Positions 10,085-21,907 of a stretch of 64,000 bases of DNA are shown here, piece after piece. How positions within the stretch are numbered: position 1 is the stretch's first letter; each line of letters starts with the position of its first letter. Source of the stretch: Emiliania huxleyi CCMP1516 (lineage: Eukaryota > Haptophyta > Isochrysidales > Noelaerhabdaceae); NCBI RefSeq assembly GCF_000372725.1, contig NW_005200250.1, forward strand, positions 835,721 through 899,720. The letters run 5' to 3'. The position numbers and the translations under genes are program-made. The notes beneath the pieces were generated by a model. The model had not been told where the DNA came from. It saw nothing but the letters and a program-made list of their open reading frames with translations, and searched no databases.

Positions 10085-13000
10085 ATGCTCAGCGCGACCC
10101 TCAGGAGCGCTCGCCGGCCGTCCGTGGCCGCCTGCTGCAGATTGAGGCGGCCAGCTGCGTCGGCGCGCGCCTTCTCGGCGGAGCCCGCGACCGACAAGCT
10201 CGTCATCTTCGACACGACGCTGCGCGACGGCGAGCAGTCTCCCGGCGCGACGCTGACTGAGTCGGAGAAGGTCGAGATTGCGAAGCAGCTGTCGCGGCTG
10301 GGCGTGGACGTGTGCGAGGCGGGCTTTCCGATCGCGTCGGAGGGCGACTTCGCGGCCGTCACGCAGGTCGCCAAGACGTCGGGCCAGCTCACCGACGGCC
10401 GGCGAAGCGGGCAGCCGATGCGGATCGCCGGGCTCGCGCGCGCGAACAAGAAGGACCTGGAGCGGTGCTACGAGGCGGTGCGGCACGCGCCGCTCCACCG
10501 GATACACACCTTCCTCGCCTCCTCCGACATCCACCTCGAGCATAAGCTCGGCATCTCGCGCGCAAAGTGCGTCGAGATCTCCTCGTCGATGGTCGCTTTC
10601 GCAAAGTCGATGGTCGACGACATCGAGTTCTCGCCCGAGGACGCCGGGCGGTCCGACCCCGCCTTCCTCGTCGAGCTGTGCGAGGCCGTCATCGAGGCGG
10701 GCGCCACCACCATCAACTTGCCCGACACTGTCGGCTACACGCTGCCGGACGAGTTACTCGCTCCTCGCGACTGGTCGCAAGCGAATGACTAGCGGTGTTC
10801 ATTCCTTCGTGACTGGCGAATAGGTACTCGTCGCTCTTCGCGCACCTGATCGCAAACGTCAAGGGCGCAGACCGCATCATCTGGTCCACCCACTGCCACA
10901 ACGACCTCGGCCTCGCGACTGCAAACTCGCTCGCCGCCGTCGCGCGAGGCGCCAGACGAGCAGCGGCGCCGCGCGCCCGAGCGGGGCACGACGCCTCTCT
11001 TCACCGCTCCGGTGTGAGCAGGCGCGAGGCAGGTCGAGGTGACCCTCAACTCGCTGGGCGAGCGCGCGGGCAACACATCCCTCGAGGAGGTTGTCATGGC
11101 GCTGCGCACGCGGCCGCACCTCTTCCCGGTCCACTGCGACATCGAGACGAAGCAGATCATGCGCACGTCCAAGATGGTTGCGACGTACACCGGCATCGCC
11201 GTGCAGGCCAGCCAGCCAGCACCGCCCCTCCGCCGGCCGACACCTCGCTGGGGCGGGAGGCGACAGGCGCACCCTCTCTCACGCCCTGCTGCTGCTCCCC
11301 GCCGCCGCGCGCAGGCCAACAAGGCCATCGTCGGAGCGAACGCGTTTGCACACGAGTCGGGCATCCACGAGCACGGCGTGCTCTTGTGGGCCAGCTGAAG
11401 TCGTGTCTCATCGCAGTGCGGACGGGTCTAGGCATCCACCAGCACGGCATGCTCAAGCACGCGGCCACGTACGAGATCATCACGCCCGAGTCGGTCGGGG
11501 CGGACAGCTCAAAACATGCTGGTGCTGGAACCTTCTAGGAACCTTCTAGGAACCTTCTAGGTCGGGGCGGACAGCTCAAACATGCTGGTGCTGGGCAAGC
11601 ATTCGGGCAAGGCCGCCTTCCGCGCGCGGCTGATCGAGCTCGGGTGAGATCACGCCCTCATGAAGTCAGTAGTGAGTGCGTCGGTACGGCGTCCGCGCGC
11701 GGCTGGTCGGGTGACACGAGAGTCTCACCCGAGGCCAAGACACATCCGTGGCATGTCCGTGACACGTCGGTGACACGTCGGACACACGTCGGACACACGT
11801 CGGACACACGTCGGACACACGTCGGTGCCGCGCCCCCGCAGGTACAACGACGTCGCCGAGGACGAGGCCAAGCTGTCGCAGTTCGTCGAGGAGGCGAAGG
11901 CGATCGCCGACGCGAAGAAGGCGCACTCTGACGCCTACCTCGGCGCTACCTCGGCGCTACCTCGGCGCTACCTCGGCGGTGCCTCGGCGGTGCCTCGGCG
12001 CTACCTCGGCGCTACCTCGGCGCTACCTCGGCGACATCTCCGCAGGTCGTCTCTGACGCCGACCTCGAGTCGCTGCTCGGAGTAGTGATGGACCAGGTGG
12101 TGCAAGGAGAAGGCACTTGCCAGACACTTCCTTGACACTCCACCGACCGTTCCTTTCCCTTTCCCAGGCGGTGCAGGAGAAGGCGTGGGAGCTGCTCTCG
12201 TGCTCGGTGCAGTCCAACTCGGAGAACCACGGCCACAAGGTCCCTCGGAATGTATCAATGACACCCTAACCCTCACCCTCACCCTTCCTCACCCCTCACC
12301 TCACCCTCACCCCTCACCCTCACCCCTCACCCTCACCCCGCACCCGCACCCGCACCCTCACCCTCACCCTCACCCTCTCCCTCACCCTCTCCCTCTCCCT
12401 CACCCAAACCCAAACCCAAACCCAAACCCAAACCCAAACCCTGCAAGGTCTCCTCGACGGCGACGGTGCGGCTGCACGAGGTCAGCACCGGCACAGAGCA
12501 CGCCGTCGCCGCCATCGGAGCCGGCCCCGTCGACGCAACCTTCAAGGCGAACCCTAGCCCGAGCCCTAGCCCTGGCCCTAACCCTGACCCCCCTGACCCT
12601 ACCCCTGATCCTCACCCTGACCCTACCCCTCACCTCAACCCTGACCCCCCTGGCCCTAACCCTGACCCACCCTGACCCCCACCCCCACCCCTGACCCCGA
12701 CCCCCCGTCGACGCGCCCTCCCAGGCCATCCTGCGCATCATCGGCCGGCCCATCGAGCTCAAGCAGTACAACGTGACCAAGATCCACGGTGGCTCGGGCG
12801 GGCCGGGCACCGACACGCTCCCCGTCTCTCTCTCCAGCCGAGATCGGGCGAGATCCGCCGAGGTGCGCCGAGATAGGCAACGACGCGCTCGCCTCCATCA
12901 ACCTGCACATCGCGCCGCGCGAGGTCGGCGACGCGGGCTTGCCCGGGTACGAGGCGCCCGACCCGTCCTTCCCGGGACACCACGGCGCTATCTACCGCGA

Positions 13001-13542
13001 GGTGCGATGCGGAGCACACCCTCGGCTAGCTCTCGGCTGTATCTCCGCTGTATCTCGGCTGTATCTCCGCTGTATCTCGGCTAGATCTCGGCTAGATCTC
13101 GGCTAGATCTCGGCTGTACGTCGATATCTCGGCTAGATCTCGGCTGTATCTCGGCTAGATCTCGGCTGTATCTCGGCTGGATCTCGGTTGTATCTCGCAC
13201 AGGGCGCCAACGGCGCGCCCGAGCTCGTCAACGCCGAGACCTTCGAGGGGCGCAAGCCCGCCGTCGCAACCTACACGGGCTCCGGCTCCTCCACCGACAT
13301 CGTCGTCGCGTCGGCGCAGGTGCCGCCCCCCTAGCAGGTAGTGAGATCTGGTTGTGATCTGCTCACCGTCCGCTGCGTCGTTGTCGTGGTCGTTGTCGTG
13401 GTCGGCGCAGGCGTACCTCGGGGCGATCAACAAGCTGATTGAGCGCGAGCCCGCGCCGGCGGCGAGCACCTCCTGCCGCGACTACTCGACCGTCGTGACG
13501 CCCTCGCAGAGCCAGGAGGCCGCGTCCGCCATGGGGGCATAG
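10085..13542 (+). CDS. leuA: 2-isopropylmalate synthase, 14 exons
   Basis: Catalyses the first committed step of leucine synthesis (acetyl-CoA plus 2-oxoisovalerate). Exons: 10085-10752, 10824-10959, 11033-11206, 11315-11360, 11432-11493, 11561-11643, 11842-11920, 12046-12096, 12168-12239, 12448-12546, 12725-12823, 12873-13001, 13203-13319, 13411-13542. All junctions keep frame and give 648 residues. An Arg/Ala-rich leader ending RAFSAEP suggests mitochondrial or plastid import. Catalytic parts visible: [15 protein letters not shown], the metal-binding [24 protein letters not shown], and [18 protein letters not shown]. The C-terminal regulatory LeuA dimer domain starts near [15 protein letters not shown]. 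Donors 2, 3, 4, 7 and 10 read GC; donor 2 is the least certain. Many introns start with a copy of the next exon (see findings). Intron 6 holds a second copy of the end of exon 6 plus tandem acacgtcgg units. Confidence 0.93.
12240..12724. repeat. Telomere-like CCCTAA/CCCAAA tracts in leuA introns 9 and 10
   Basis: Intron 9 (12240-12447) is almost entirely ccctcaccctcaccc units grading into cccaaacccaaaccc. Intron 10 (12547-12724) is made of gccctagccc, ccctaaccctgaccc and similar units. Both are short C-rich hexamer/heptamer arrays on the coding strand, related to CCCTAA(A). They sit strictly between the splice sites and the flanking exons are intact. Confidence 0.8.
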
Positions 13543-15100
13543 CTGCCACACGTCGACTGTACGGGGCGGGGGCCCACCAGCTGTCGGCCGGCGACGGTTG
13601 CAACGCTTGCCGGTGGCGAGGCGCTGCATGCGCCTCTCGCATGACTCTTACACGAGCGCCGCACTCACATCAACGACCCGGCCGCATGCTTGCCCCCACG
13701 CGAACGCGTTTTCTGTCTCTTACGACTACGTGGCGACTGCGGACTGGCGGTCCGCTGCAGGCCATAGCCCATACGTCCCGGGTAAAACGCGGCCGGGGAG
13801 TTTGTAAGTACTGCTCTACGCATACAGCACATGCGCATCACACGCGTATCCTAAACCACGATCTAAATCCGGCGGCCCCAGCCGCCGGCGCGAGCGCAGC
13901 GGCGAGGAGTGTCCTGGTCCCGTCTCCCCGCGGCCCCGCGCGGCGCGCGCCACGTGTATGGGTGTTGGCTGCTGTTGGATAAAGCCGTACCTCGCACATT
14001 CTGACGCGTTCGCCATCGCCCGGACGCCGCGGCGTCACGGCTCCGATGGGCGTTGCGGCCCCTCTTTCAGACGACGTACGAAGACATGATTCCTGAGTCG
14101 ATGGCCGCGTAACATCGAGCTTCCAAGCAGCTTCAATGGGCTTAATTAAGGGGGCAAATAGGAGCGAAGACGATAGCGAAGGACCCTGATGAGTCAAAAC
14201 TCCAGGAGACGTGCAACCCGGACCATCCCTCCTTGCCTCCTTGTCCCACTTATCAATGTTTCGAGGTGAGAGTACTCGCGTTGGTGTGGGGCTGATGAGG
14301 AGAACGGCACGAGAGAAGCTCCTGCGCCGCATGCGCGATCCGTGAGATACACGACTCTCACCGACGTGTCACGAGCCCTCTTGGCCCAGGCCGCAGGCGC
14401 TACATACATGTGCATGTGCATGCACATGCACATGTGCATGCAGGGGGTGTTGCAGATTGCGATTGGCGCAGGGGGTCTGTGGGTCTGGGATGCGTAGGGG
14501 GCTTCGTGCATATCCATAACAGCACGTTATCCTTGAATGACCCTCGTCGCAATGCTTGGGCGCACAACATGTAGTCTCCCGCGTGCGGAACGCTCAGCAG
14601 AGGCTCAGAGCCGGTAGGGGCAGTTCGCGAACTGGCAGTCAGCGGCCCTAGCCCCTAGCGCCCTTAGGCGGAGGTTGTCAGAACCGCCAGAAATTCCTAC
14701 GCACACATATACAGAGTCGTACTGCACACACGTTTTATATCACAAATCGGAAAGAAATGGCATGGGCTAGGGGTCGGGGGAGGGGAAACAAATAAATAAA
14801 AACGGACACCTCTCTAGACTCTACTGTGAGATGGCCATGGCCATACTTGACCCCTATACGGCTTTACGTAACGTTACGACACCCCCTCTCAGTTTCTCTC
14901 TGCTTCCGCGTTCCGGGTTCCGCTCCCCTCGCCCCCCTCCCATCGTCCCAACATCTCTGGCAGAGGCCGCGCTCGGCGCTGAGCTGGTGAGTGGTGACGA
15001 GGACGAGACACCATCGAGCGCAAAACCTTTATTCCACGCGCGCCGGCCGCCTCTTCTGCTGCCACGCCTGCTCTATTTATTTATTTATGAGTCCAGACCT
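13543..15100. other. Intergenic, no gene seen; palindrome and LINE-tail piece
   Basis: Convergent 3' ends of the leucine gene and the receptor-like kinase flank this space. It holds a 30-bp perfect palindrome at 14406-14435 and, at 14787-14830, a reverse-oriented copy of the ttta-tailed segment found at 2885-2925. A frame at 13838-14332 shows no recognisable domain. Confidence 0.5.
14406..14435. repeat. 30-bp perfect palindrome
   Basis: The 15-base left arm acatgtgcatgtgca is followed directly by its exact reverse complement, with no loop. It is built from alternating catg and tgca units. Such a sequence can extrude as a cruciform or be a multimeric site for a dimeric DNA-binding protein. 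No function is claimed. Confidence 0.8.
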
Positions 15101-18100
15101 CTACCCCAGCCGCTCCAGCAGCCCCCCGATCTTCTTGATCACCCGCGCCACCTCCTCGTCGCTCGGCCGCGCACCCGCGCTCCATTGGCCTCGCTCGTGC
15201 CTGCACGCATTGTACCAGCGCCGCAGGGTGTGCGCGGAGTCGCAGAGCGGCCCGGCGCTGCGCGGCGCGAACGCGTTGATCTTCTCCTCCTCGCTGCAGC
15301 CCTTGGGCAACGGCGCGCCTCCCCGCTGCTCATGCCGCCGCTCGAGCTGCCCCATCATAGCCAGGTATGCCGTGCTGATCCGTTCCTGCAGCCGCGCCAA
15401 GGACATGTCGCCACCGCCCGCCACAGCGACCTTTGCCAGTCCGCCGACCGCGCGCGTCAGAGAGCCCGGCGCAGAGGTAGAGCCGCCCCCAGACGACGAC
15501 GAAGCGCTGCCTGAGGCACCGCTGGCCGAGGCCCCGCTAGATGTGGCGCCAGCCGACGATGTCGGTCTTTCGGCCGTAGCCGGCGCCGCCGCGGCCGCTG
15601 CTCCCGCATCTGCGCCGCCGCCGAAGCGCAGCGCCGCCTCGAACGCCGCCAGCGCCTCTGGCAGAGGCAGGCGTCGCACCTTACGCTCGTAGACGAGCCC
15701 GTGCAGAGCCATGACCAGCTCTCGCGTCGCCTCCTCAGGCCAACCGGCCGCCTGCCGCGCCGCCCGCAGCAGCCCGCCGCCGGCGCCCTCCTTGCCGTCC
15801 ACCATGTCCCAGATGTCCTCCTCGTGGACGCTCTTGAGGCCGCTGGGCTCGCCGCCCGTCAACGCCATCAACAGCGAGATGCCGATCCCGTACGCGTCCG
15901 TCTTGGCCGAGTGCTGGTTCGAGTCGAGGAAGTTCGGGTCCGCAAACCCGGTCGAGTATATGGTGCTTGTAGCATTGGTCGCCACGGTCATAGACCCGCC
16001 CGCCCGCTCCTTGGCGAGACCGACGTCGGACAGGAAGGCGCGGTAGACGCGCCTAAGGAGTGGAGCTCTCGAGCGATCTAGAGCAATCTAGGGCAATCTC
16101 GGGTGATCTCGGGGTAGACGCGCCTCTCGCCCCCCGCCGTCTGCAGCGGCAGCAGCGCGCCGTCGAGCAGGATGTTGGCCGTCTTCACGTCGCGGTGGAG
16201 AATGAGGTTTGAGTGGAGGTGCACCAGCGCCCGCGCCGCGTCGCACAGAGCCGACAGTCGTTGCGACCACGACAGCCCCGGAGTGCCTTTGAAGCCGAGC
16301 TGCTGCAGTCGCGCCCGCGCGTCGGGTGAGAGCAGGAGGTGGTCGTCGAGCGAACCGCCTCGCATGAGCGCCGTCACGATGCCAGCCGCCTGGGGCGAGC
16401 CGCAATACCCGAGCAGCGGCAGCACGTCCCGATGCGCGCACCTCCGCAAGTTGGACACCTCGTCCAACACCTTCGGAGCATCCACCCCAGACAAGGCTCG
16501 CTTGACGGCGACGCGGCCCCAGCCTGGTAGCGAGGGCAGCTCCACGGCATAAACAACGCCAAAGCCGCCGCGCCCAACCTCTACCGCCGCCTCGAGCGCG
16601 CCGAGCACCTACACAAGCGCGCCAGCCGGGTGGGGAGGTGCAGTGAGGGAACGGCTCCTGCATCAACTCACACACCTCGTCGGCGCCCAGCTCCACCGGA
16701 GCCGGAGGGTTCTCTGCCGCCTCTCGCGCCTTGGCCATCTGCCGGTTGGCCTCGGTCGCCTCTCGCCGCCTCACGTCCTTGGCCGCTTTTGCCGCCTCCC
16801 GCTGCTCCTGCTTTGCCCGTTCCTCGAACCGGGCTCGCTCTCGCGCCGCCTCTGCATCAGCGTCCGCCTCCAGCGCCGGCGCTGGCGCCGCCACATCCCT
16901 TCCCCGCCTTCGTGACCGCCCGCGCTGCTGGCCGCGCGCCGGCTCCGCTGCTCTCGCACCGCCTCGCAGCCGAGCAGTTGCCCAAAGCGTCATGTGGATG
17001 AAGGAGGCCCAGAAGAAGAACACACAGGCGAGCGTGTTTGCCGATGGGGGCGTGCCGACGGGAGCGTGTTTGCCGATGGGAAGCTTACGTACGATGAGCA
17101 TGAAGTAGTTACAAAAGAGGACGACGTTCGCGAGTGGGACGTGCAAGCAGGATGCAAGTATGCCTGCCTCCACCACTGCTATGACGTTGCCTTCCACCGC
17201 AGTGCAGAACAAAGACATGAGCGCAGCGGCGAGCAAAGTGACGAAATGCTGCTTCAGCAGCTCGCACGCCGACAGGAGGCAGCCAGCTGCAGCAGCTAGC
17301 ATCGCCTGAAGCAGGCGCATGTCGGAAGACAGCAGGGCCACGACGCGCTCTCCCGTCCGCTGGCGCCTTTGCGAGCGCCTCCGACCCTGAGAGAGTCGCC
17401 GAAGGATGTTCAAAGCATAGATCACAACGAGCGCTCCACCATACGACAGTAACCGGTCCATCACAGACCACTCCATGCGGTGCTCCTCGAAGGCCTGTAA
17501 GCTCTCCTTGTGACCCCTCCTCTCGGCCATCTGTTGCGCTGTATTGCCTGATTTCGCACCGCGCGCCGTCGTGTCCGCGCCCGCCCGCAGCAGCTTGCGT
17601 ACAATGGTGTGGTAGTTGAGACTTGCGGCGATCATCAACGGAGTGAAGCCGTCTCTGCCGCGGAGTGAAACCTGCAGGTCGACCTCCGCGCCGTGTCTTA
17701 TCAGCGAGTCGACCACGCGCTCATGGCCCTTCATGGTGGCCCGCAACAGTGCGCTCTGGTTGATCTTGTCCAGAAGGTTTGCCTGCGCCCCGCGCTGCAG
17801 CAGCAAGTTGACGGTGGTCAACTTGCCGTTGATGGCGGCTATCATCAGGGCAGCGCCGCCGCTGCTGTCCTGATGGTCGATCTCAGCACCGTGCCGCAGC
17901 AGCGTCTCAACAGTCTGATCGTGGCCTGCTGAAGCGGCGGCCAACAGCGCAGTGCCGTTGCCTGCGTGCTTCGAGGAAGGGGGTGGTCGTCGTTGCTGGT
18001 CGACCTCCGCGCCGTGCCGCAGCAGGATGTCAGCCACTTGCGCATGGCCCGCGCGAGCGGCGTGAGTTAACGCGGTGCTGCCGTCGATGTCGTCCTGCAA

Positions 18101-18655
18101 GGCGATCTCTGCACCGCGTTGCAGCAGCACGTCGGTCGCCCGCTCGCGACCCTCCTGGGCGGCATACATCAGCGCGGTGCCGCCTTCGCTGTCCCGCTGG
18201 TTGATCCCTGCGCCGCGCTCCAGCAGCAAGTCGATCATCCGCTCGTCGCCGTTCGATGCGGCGATCATAAGCAGCGCAATATCTTTCACATAGCTGTCCG
18301 ATGGGAACGTCGCGTTGACGTGCCCCCCATCGTCGAGCCACGCCATCACGGTGTCCACGTCGCCTCCTGCAAACGCCAACGCGATCTGCTCATTGACTTG
18401 GACGGTCGACTCGCCGCTCGCAACCTCGAGGTGCCTTTTAAAGGCGGCAACACACCCACTGTGGCCCTTCTCATTGGCCAAGCCCTCATTGACCCGGCCA
18501 CCACCGTTGAGCCACGCCAGAACCGCTTCTGCATCGCCGAGGAAAGCCGACTGCAAAATACCAGCCGACGGCACTGCAATCGTTTCCGTGGCCTCGGCAG
18601 GTTGAACTCCGCCCGCAGTGGCTAGGCACACGAGGAGTAAAGCTGGCCGCAGCAT
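15101..18655 (-). CDS. Membrane kinase with signal peptide and ankyrin repeats
   Basis: Exons (minus strand): 18655-16676, 16608-16124, 16052-15101. These join in frame to 1138 residues. The chosen start (18655) gives a clear signal peptide, MLRPALLLVCLATAGGVQPA. An upstream in-frame Met at 18838 would bury it. Ankyrin repeats occupy about 30-390, hydrophobic segments about 398-415, 448-520 and 540-562, then a charged coiled coil. The kinase runs from about 662: VGRGGFGVVYAVE, VAVKRAL, ILHRDVKTANILLD, and SDVGLAKE in place of DFG, then TDAYGIGISLLMALTGG. The C-terminal tail is Ala/Ser-rich and ends in a helical segment. Intron 2 (16053-16123) is GC-AG and starts with the same eleven bases as the next exon. 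If the signal peptide works, the ankyrin array faces the lumen or outside, which is unusual for ankyrin repeats. Topology is inference. Confidence 0.85.
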
Positions 18656-19163
18656 ATACACCAAACGAGGCCCATGTACCTCCAAAAAAAACTGTTTGTT
18701 TTCATAACATCGAAGGCTAAGCTCAAAAAAACTGGAAAAACTGCTAATGCACGGGCAAGTATGTGTGTATCGACGGTGAAGAACAGCCAGGCTCGGACTG
18801 GACACCAACGGGGTGTGGGTGGACGCGAGCACCCGCACGCGCCTTCCCTTGTGTACACTTCAGCGATATATGAAATGAACTCGGGGGCGAAATTTTATTT
18901 TATCGACACTAGGGCGCGCGGCGCCCGCACGAGGAGTGTTTTTTATCACACGAAGTCGGCATCAGGTTCGGCATATTACTGTCGGACGTGCTGCGATCTT
19001 GATCGACGGCCCCCCCAGGTGACAACTCGTCTCAGAGTTTGACCGTCTCAGGGCCTTGGACACTCACTGGGTCAAGAGCACACATGCCCTCACAAGGCGC
19101 ACACAAGGCTCGACGAAAGCGCGTTGCGAACACGAAGCTCGCGCCTTTTTATTATTAGCCACT
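18656..19163. other. Intergenic with repeat family C pieces
   Basis: No gene seen. It contains ttcataacatcgaaggct (18699) and aactcgggggc (18877), both shared with 9904-9980 and 24049. It should hold the promoter of the kinase gene transcribed leftwards and the 3' end of the dehydrogenase gene. Confidence 0.4.
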
Positions 19164-21273
19164 TCACAGCGCCGCGCCGTACCGGATGCGGGGCGCGAGG
19201 CCGAGGGCGGCGAGGACGGCCTGTCCCATGCGGAGCAGCAGCACGCCGAGCAGGCGGCCGGCACCGCGGGCGGCGGAGGGCGCACACAGCGCCGCGTGCA
19301 GCGCGTCGAGGAGGAGGGGCGGCGGCGCCTTGGCCGCGTCCATGAAGGGCGCCGTCGAGAGGGGCGGCCCGCGCACGACCGACTTGAAGGCGTGCGCGAC
19401 GCCAAACGCGTTGCCGATCCGCCCGAGGCCCGAGCGAGGCCCGTCCTGCGTGGGGCGGGCGTCCACAGGAGGGCCGTCAGCGCACAGCCGCGCCAAGCGA
19501 AGCGCCGCCGGCGCGCGCGAGGGTCCCTCTCATCCGCGCACACCGGGTGGGCGCCCCACGTGCCTCCGCGGCAGGAGGCCATGTAGCCGAGCACCGACCA
19601 GGCGTTGACGCCGACGGCGCCATACTTGAGGGCGGCGACCGCAGCGTTGACGCTCTGCGCCGGCGCGGAGGCCGGGGCGAGGATGGAGCAAGAGAGGGAG
19701 CCGAGGCACGCGTCCGAGTTGACAAAGGGGACCGCCGCGCCGCAGAGGTACTCGCCCGGGTCGGCGCCTGCGCCGGAGCGGAGGGCGGCGGTCGCGTGCG
19801 GGCTGCGGGCAGCTGGGTGGTGGGGGTCGTGGCGCGCTGCGGTGCGGGGCCTCGCGCGCCGCCGGGCAGCTGCACGACGGCGAGGGCCGGGCAAAAGGCC
19901 TCGGTGCGCAGCGCCGCCCCGTCGAAGCTCGCCTCGCCCGCCACGCCGCAGTCAAGGAGCAGCACCTACAGGGAGGAGGTCACCGAGGTCTAGCCCGGGT
20001 GTAGCCGAGACGTGACTCGAGTCCGACCGGCGGCACCTCGTCCTCGGCGGTGAGGCGCGTGTGCGGCAGGGAGGCGCCGACAACGGGCGAGGCGCGTGCG
20101 CCGTAGAGGGCGCCGAGGGCGGCGCGGCGCTTGTGGGCGCCGGGGTAGTAGGCCGGGACGGTTGGCTGCGCGGCGATCGTGGCGGTGAGGAGGGAGAGGA
20201 ACTCACCGCGCTGCGGCCAGTCGCGCGCGACGACGACGACCTGCGCGCTGAGGCAGTTGCACCCCCCGTTCCCCTTTTTGGCCGTAGCAATCAGGGTGGC
20301 CGCGTGCCGCAGCTCCTCGCCGCTCCACGCGCCCGGCGAGACGAGCCACGGCGTGGCGCAGCCGAGCTCCGACGTGATGCCAACGTGCGGGCGGCCGGCG
20401 CGGTCGAGCGACGCGCGGACCGCGGTTGCAGTCTCCTCGCTGCCCGTCAGGTGGACATGCCCCACGAGCGGGTGCGTGCACAGCGCCGACGCCTCCTCGA
20501 CGCCGCGGTCGAGCGTCACCGCGACGATATTGCGAGCGATGAGCGGCGCCAGGATGAGGAGGAGGGGCGGGCTTAGCCACGGGCGCAGCGGGTGCAACTT
20601 GAGCAGCACCGGCTCCGCGTGCTGGAGGCAGCGGCTCAGCACGTCCACCACGCCGAGGAAGGACTGGTTGCCGGCGCCGAGGACGAGGGTCACCGCGCCG
20701 TCCGACGGCTGCCGCTGCAGCGGCTGCGGCGGCGGCTGCGGCGGCGTTGCCTCGCGCACCGCGCCCGCCGGGTCGGCCCACAGCTCGGCGACGCAGCCGG
20801 GAGCGCCGGGCCCCAAACCGATGGGTCCGTACCGCGAGGAGCCGTCGGCGGCGTCCTCCTCCATCCGAGCGAGCGACTCGCGGCCAGAGGTTGCCGCAAT
20901 GTAGGTCTTGAGCCAGTCACTCAGGATGCTGCCAAAGACAAAGCGCACAGTCGCGCCCGGCACCGCCCGGTCGGCCGCCGCGATGAGGTTCAGCTCGGTC
21001 TCGCGCGCGACCCAGTCGCCTGCGCGCGACCACTCGTCCTCGTGGACCTTGGAGAGCACCTCGGCTGCGAGAGCGACGCGCTGTACAGGAGAGGAGCGAG
21101 TGAGAGGAGAGAGAGGAGAGGAGAGCGAGTGAGAGGAGTGAGAGGAGAGGAGAGAGAGTGAGAGGAGAGAGAGGAGAGGAGAGAGTGAGAGGAGCGACCT
21201 CAGCCGCCGACAACTCCCTCCACGCCGGTGCAGCGGCGGAGAGGGTGGCGAGCTGCTCTTCGGCCATCGCCAT
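19164..21273 (-). CDS. Aldehyde dehydrogenase superfamily protein
   Basis: Proposed exons: 21273-21199, 21080-20028, 19965-19851, 19812-19544, 19445-19164, about 597 residues in one frame. The 38-bp third intron is short and its borders are the least certain. Family signs: HLTGSEETATAVRASL (NAD-binding/glycine region), GITSELGCATPWLVSP in the place of the ELGGK motif with the general-base Glu, and KKGNGGCNCLSAQ with the catalytic Cys, followed by the oligomerisation part (FKSVVRGPP). The divergent motifs fit acyl-CoA reductase-like or uncharacterised algal members instead of the classical ALDH2 type. Substrate unknown. Hydrophobic stretches (LLLILAPLIA, GRLLGVLLLRMGQAVLAALG) may give membrane contact. 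Intron 1 is a GAGAGG-type purine microsatellite on the + strand. Confidence 0.72.
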
Positions 21274-21907
21274 TGCGCCATTGCTTCGGTTGTCACGAAG
21301 AAGTTCTCGGCCGGTTCTTCAACCTGTGGTATTCACGTAAACGCACAACCCCGGGCCCCGAAATCGCACAGTATTCACAGAAAAGCACCGGGCCCGAAAG
21401 CCAGCTCTATGTCGGCGCTTCCGCCCTCGTCGCCCGCCGGCCACTCCGCACTCGTACACGCGCGGGATCGCAAAAATGCGAATGCGCTCCAACTGGCCCA
21501 ACTTCGGTGTCTTCGGTGTGGGTGGACTGCGACAAGGGGTATGGGAGGTTAAGTGCGCGGTAGGTGTCCCACGCAAGTGCGAAAGGAAAGGTTTTGGCGG
21601 TCAGCGACGATCGCCGCTAGGTGCTGATTGGCTGGGATGAGACCAAGTACGCTGCGGCGCGAACGGCGACCCCCTCGCGCACCCTGTATTGTTATTTTTT
21701 AACAGTAAGCAAGCAGCCCCTCTCCCCTAGGTTAGGTTAGCCACCCGAAGAGAGAGGCGAGAGGTACAGGTCACGGCACGCAGTGTGGTCACGGCACAGT
21801 GGTACTTGCGCGAGTGGCACGCGTCGTGAGAGCAAGTACAGTCGCCGGTCGCGAGGCGAGGCTCGTCATCAAGCCGTCAGCGCACACCGGCCATTGGATG
21901 CTTGGCC
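21274..21907. other. Intergenic, nothing recognised
   Basis: The space lies between the 5' end of the dehydrogenase gene and the 3' end of the Asp-rich gene. A lower-GC patch with taggttaggttag is at about 21727. No domain-bearing frame. Confidence 0.4.

Noticed and set aside
11361-11431. A mutually exclusive extra exon (GIHEHGVL) in leuA
   Set aside because: The copy has no acceptor of its own and runs into a stop. It is better read as intron sequence derived by duplication.
12240-12724. A true internal telomere or chromosome-fusion site
   Set aside because: The tracts are degenerate, lie exactly within two separate introns, and the coding exons on both sides are collinear.
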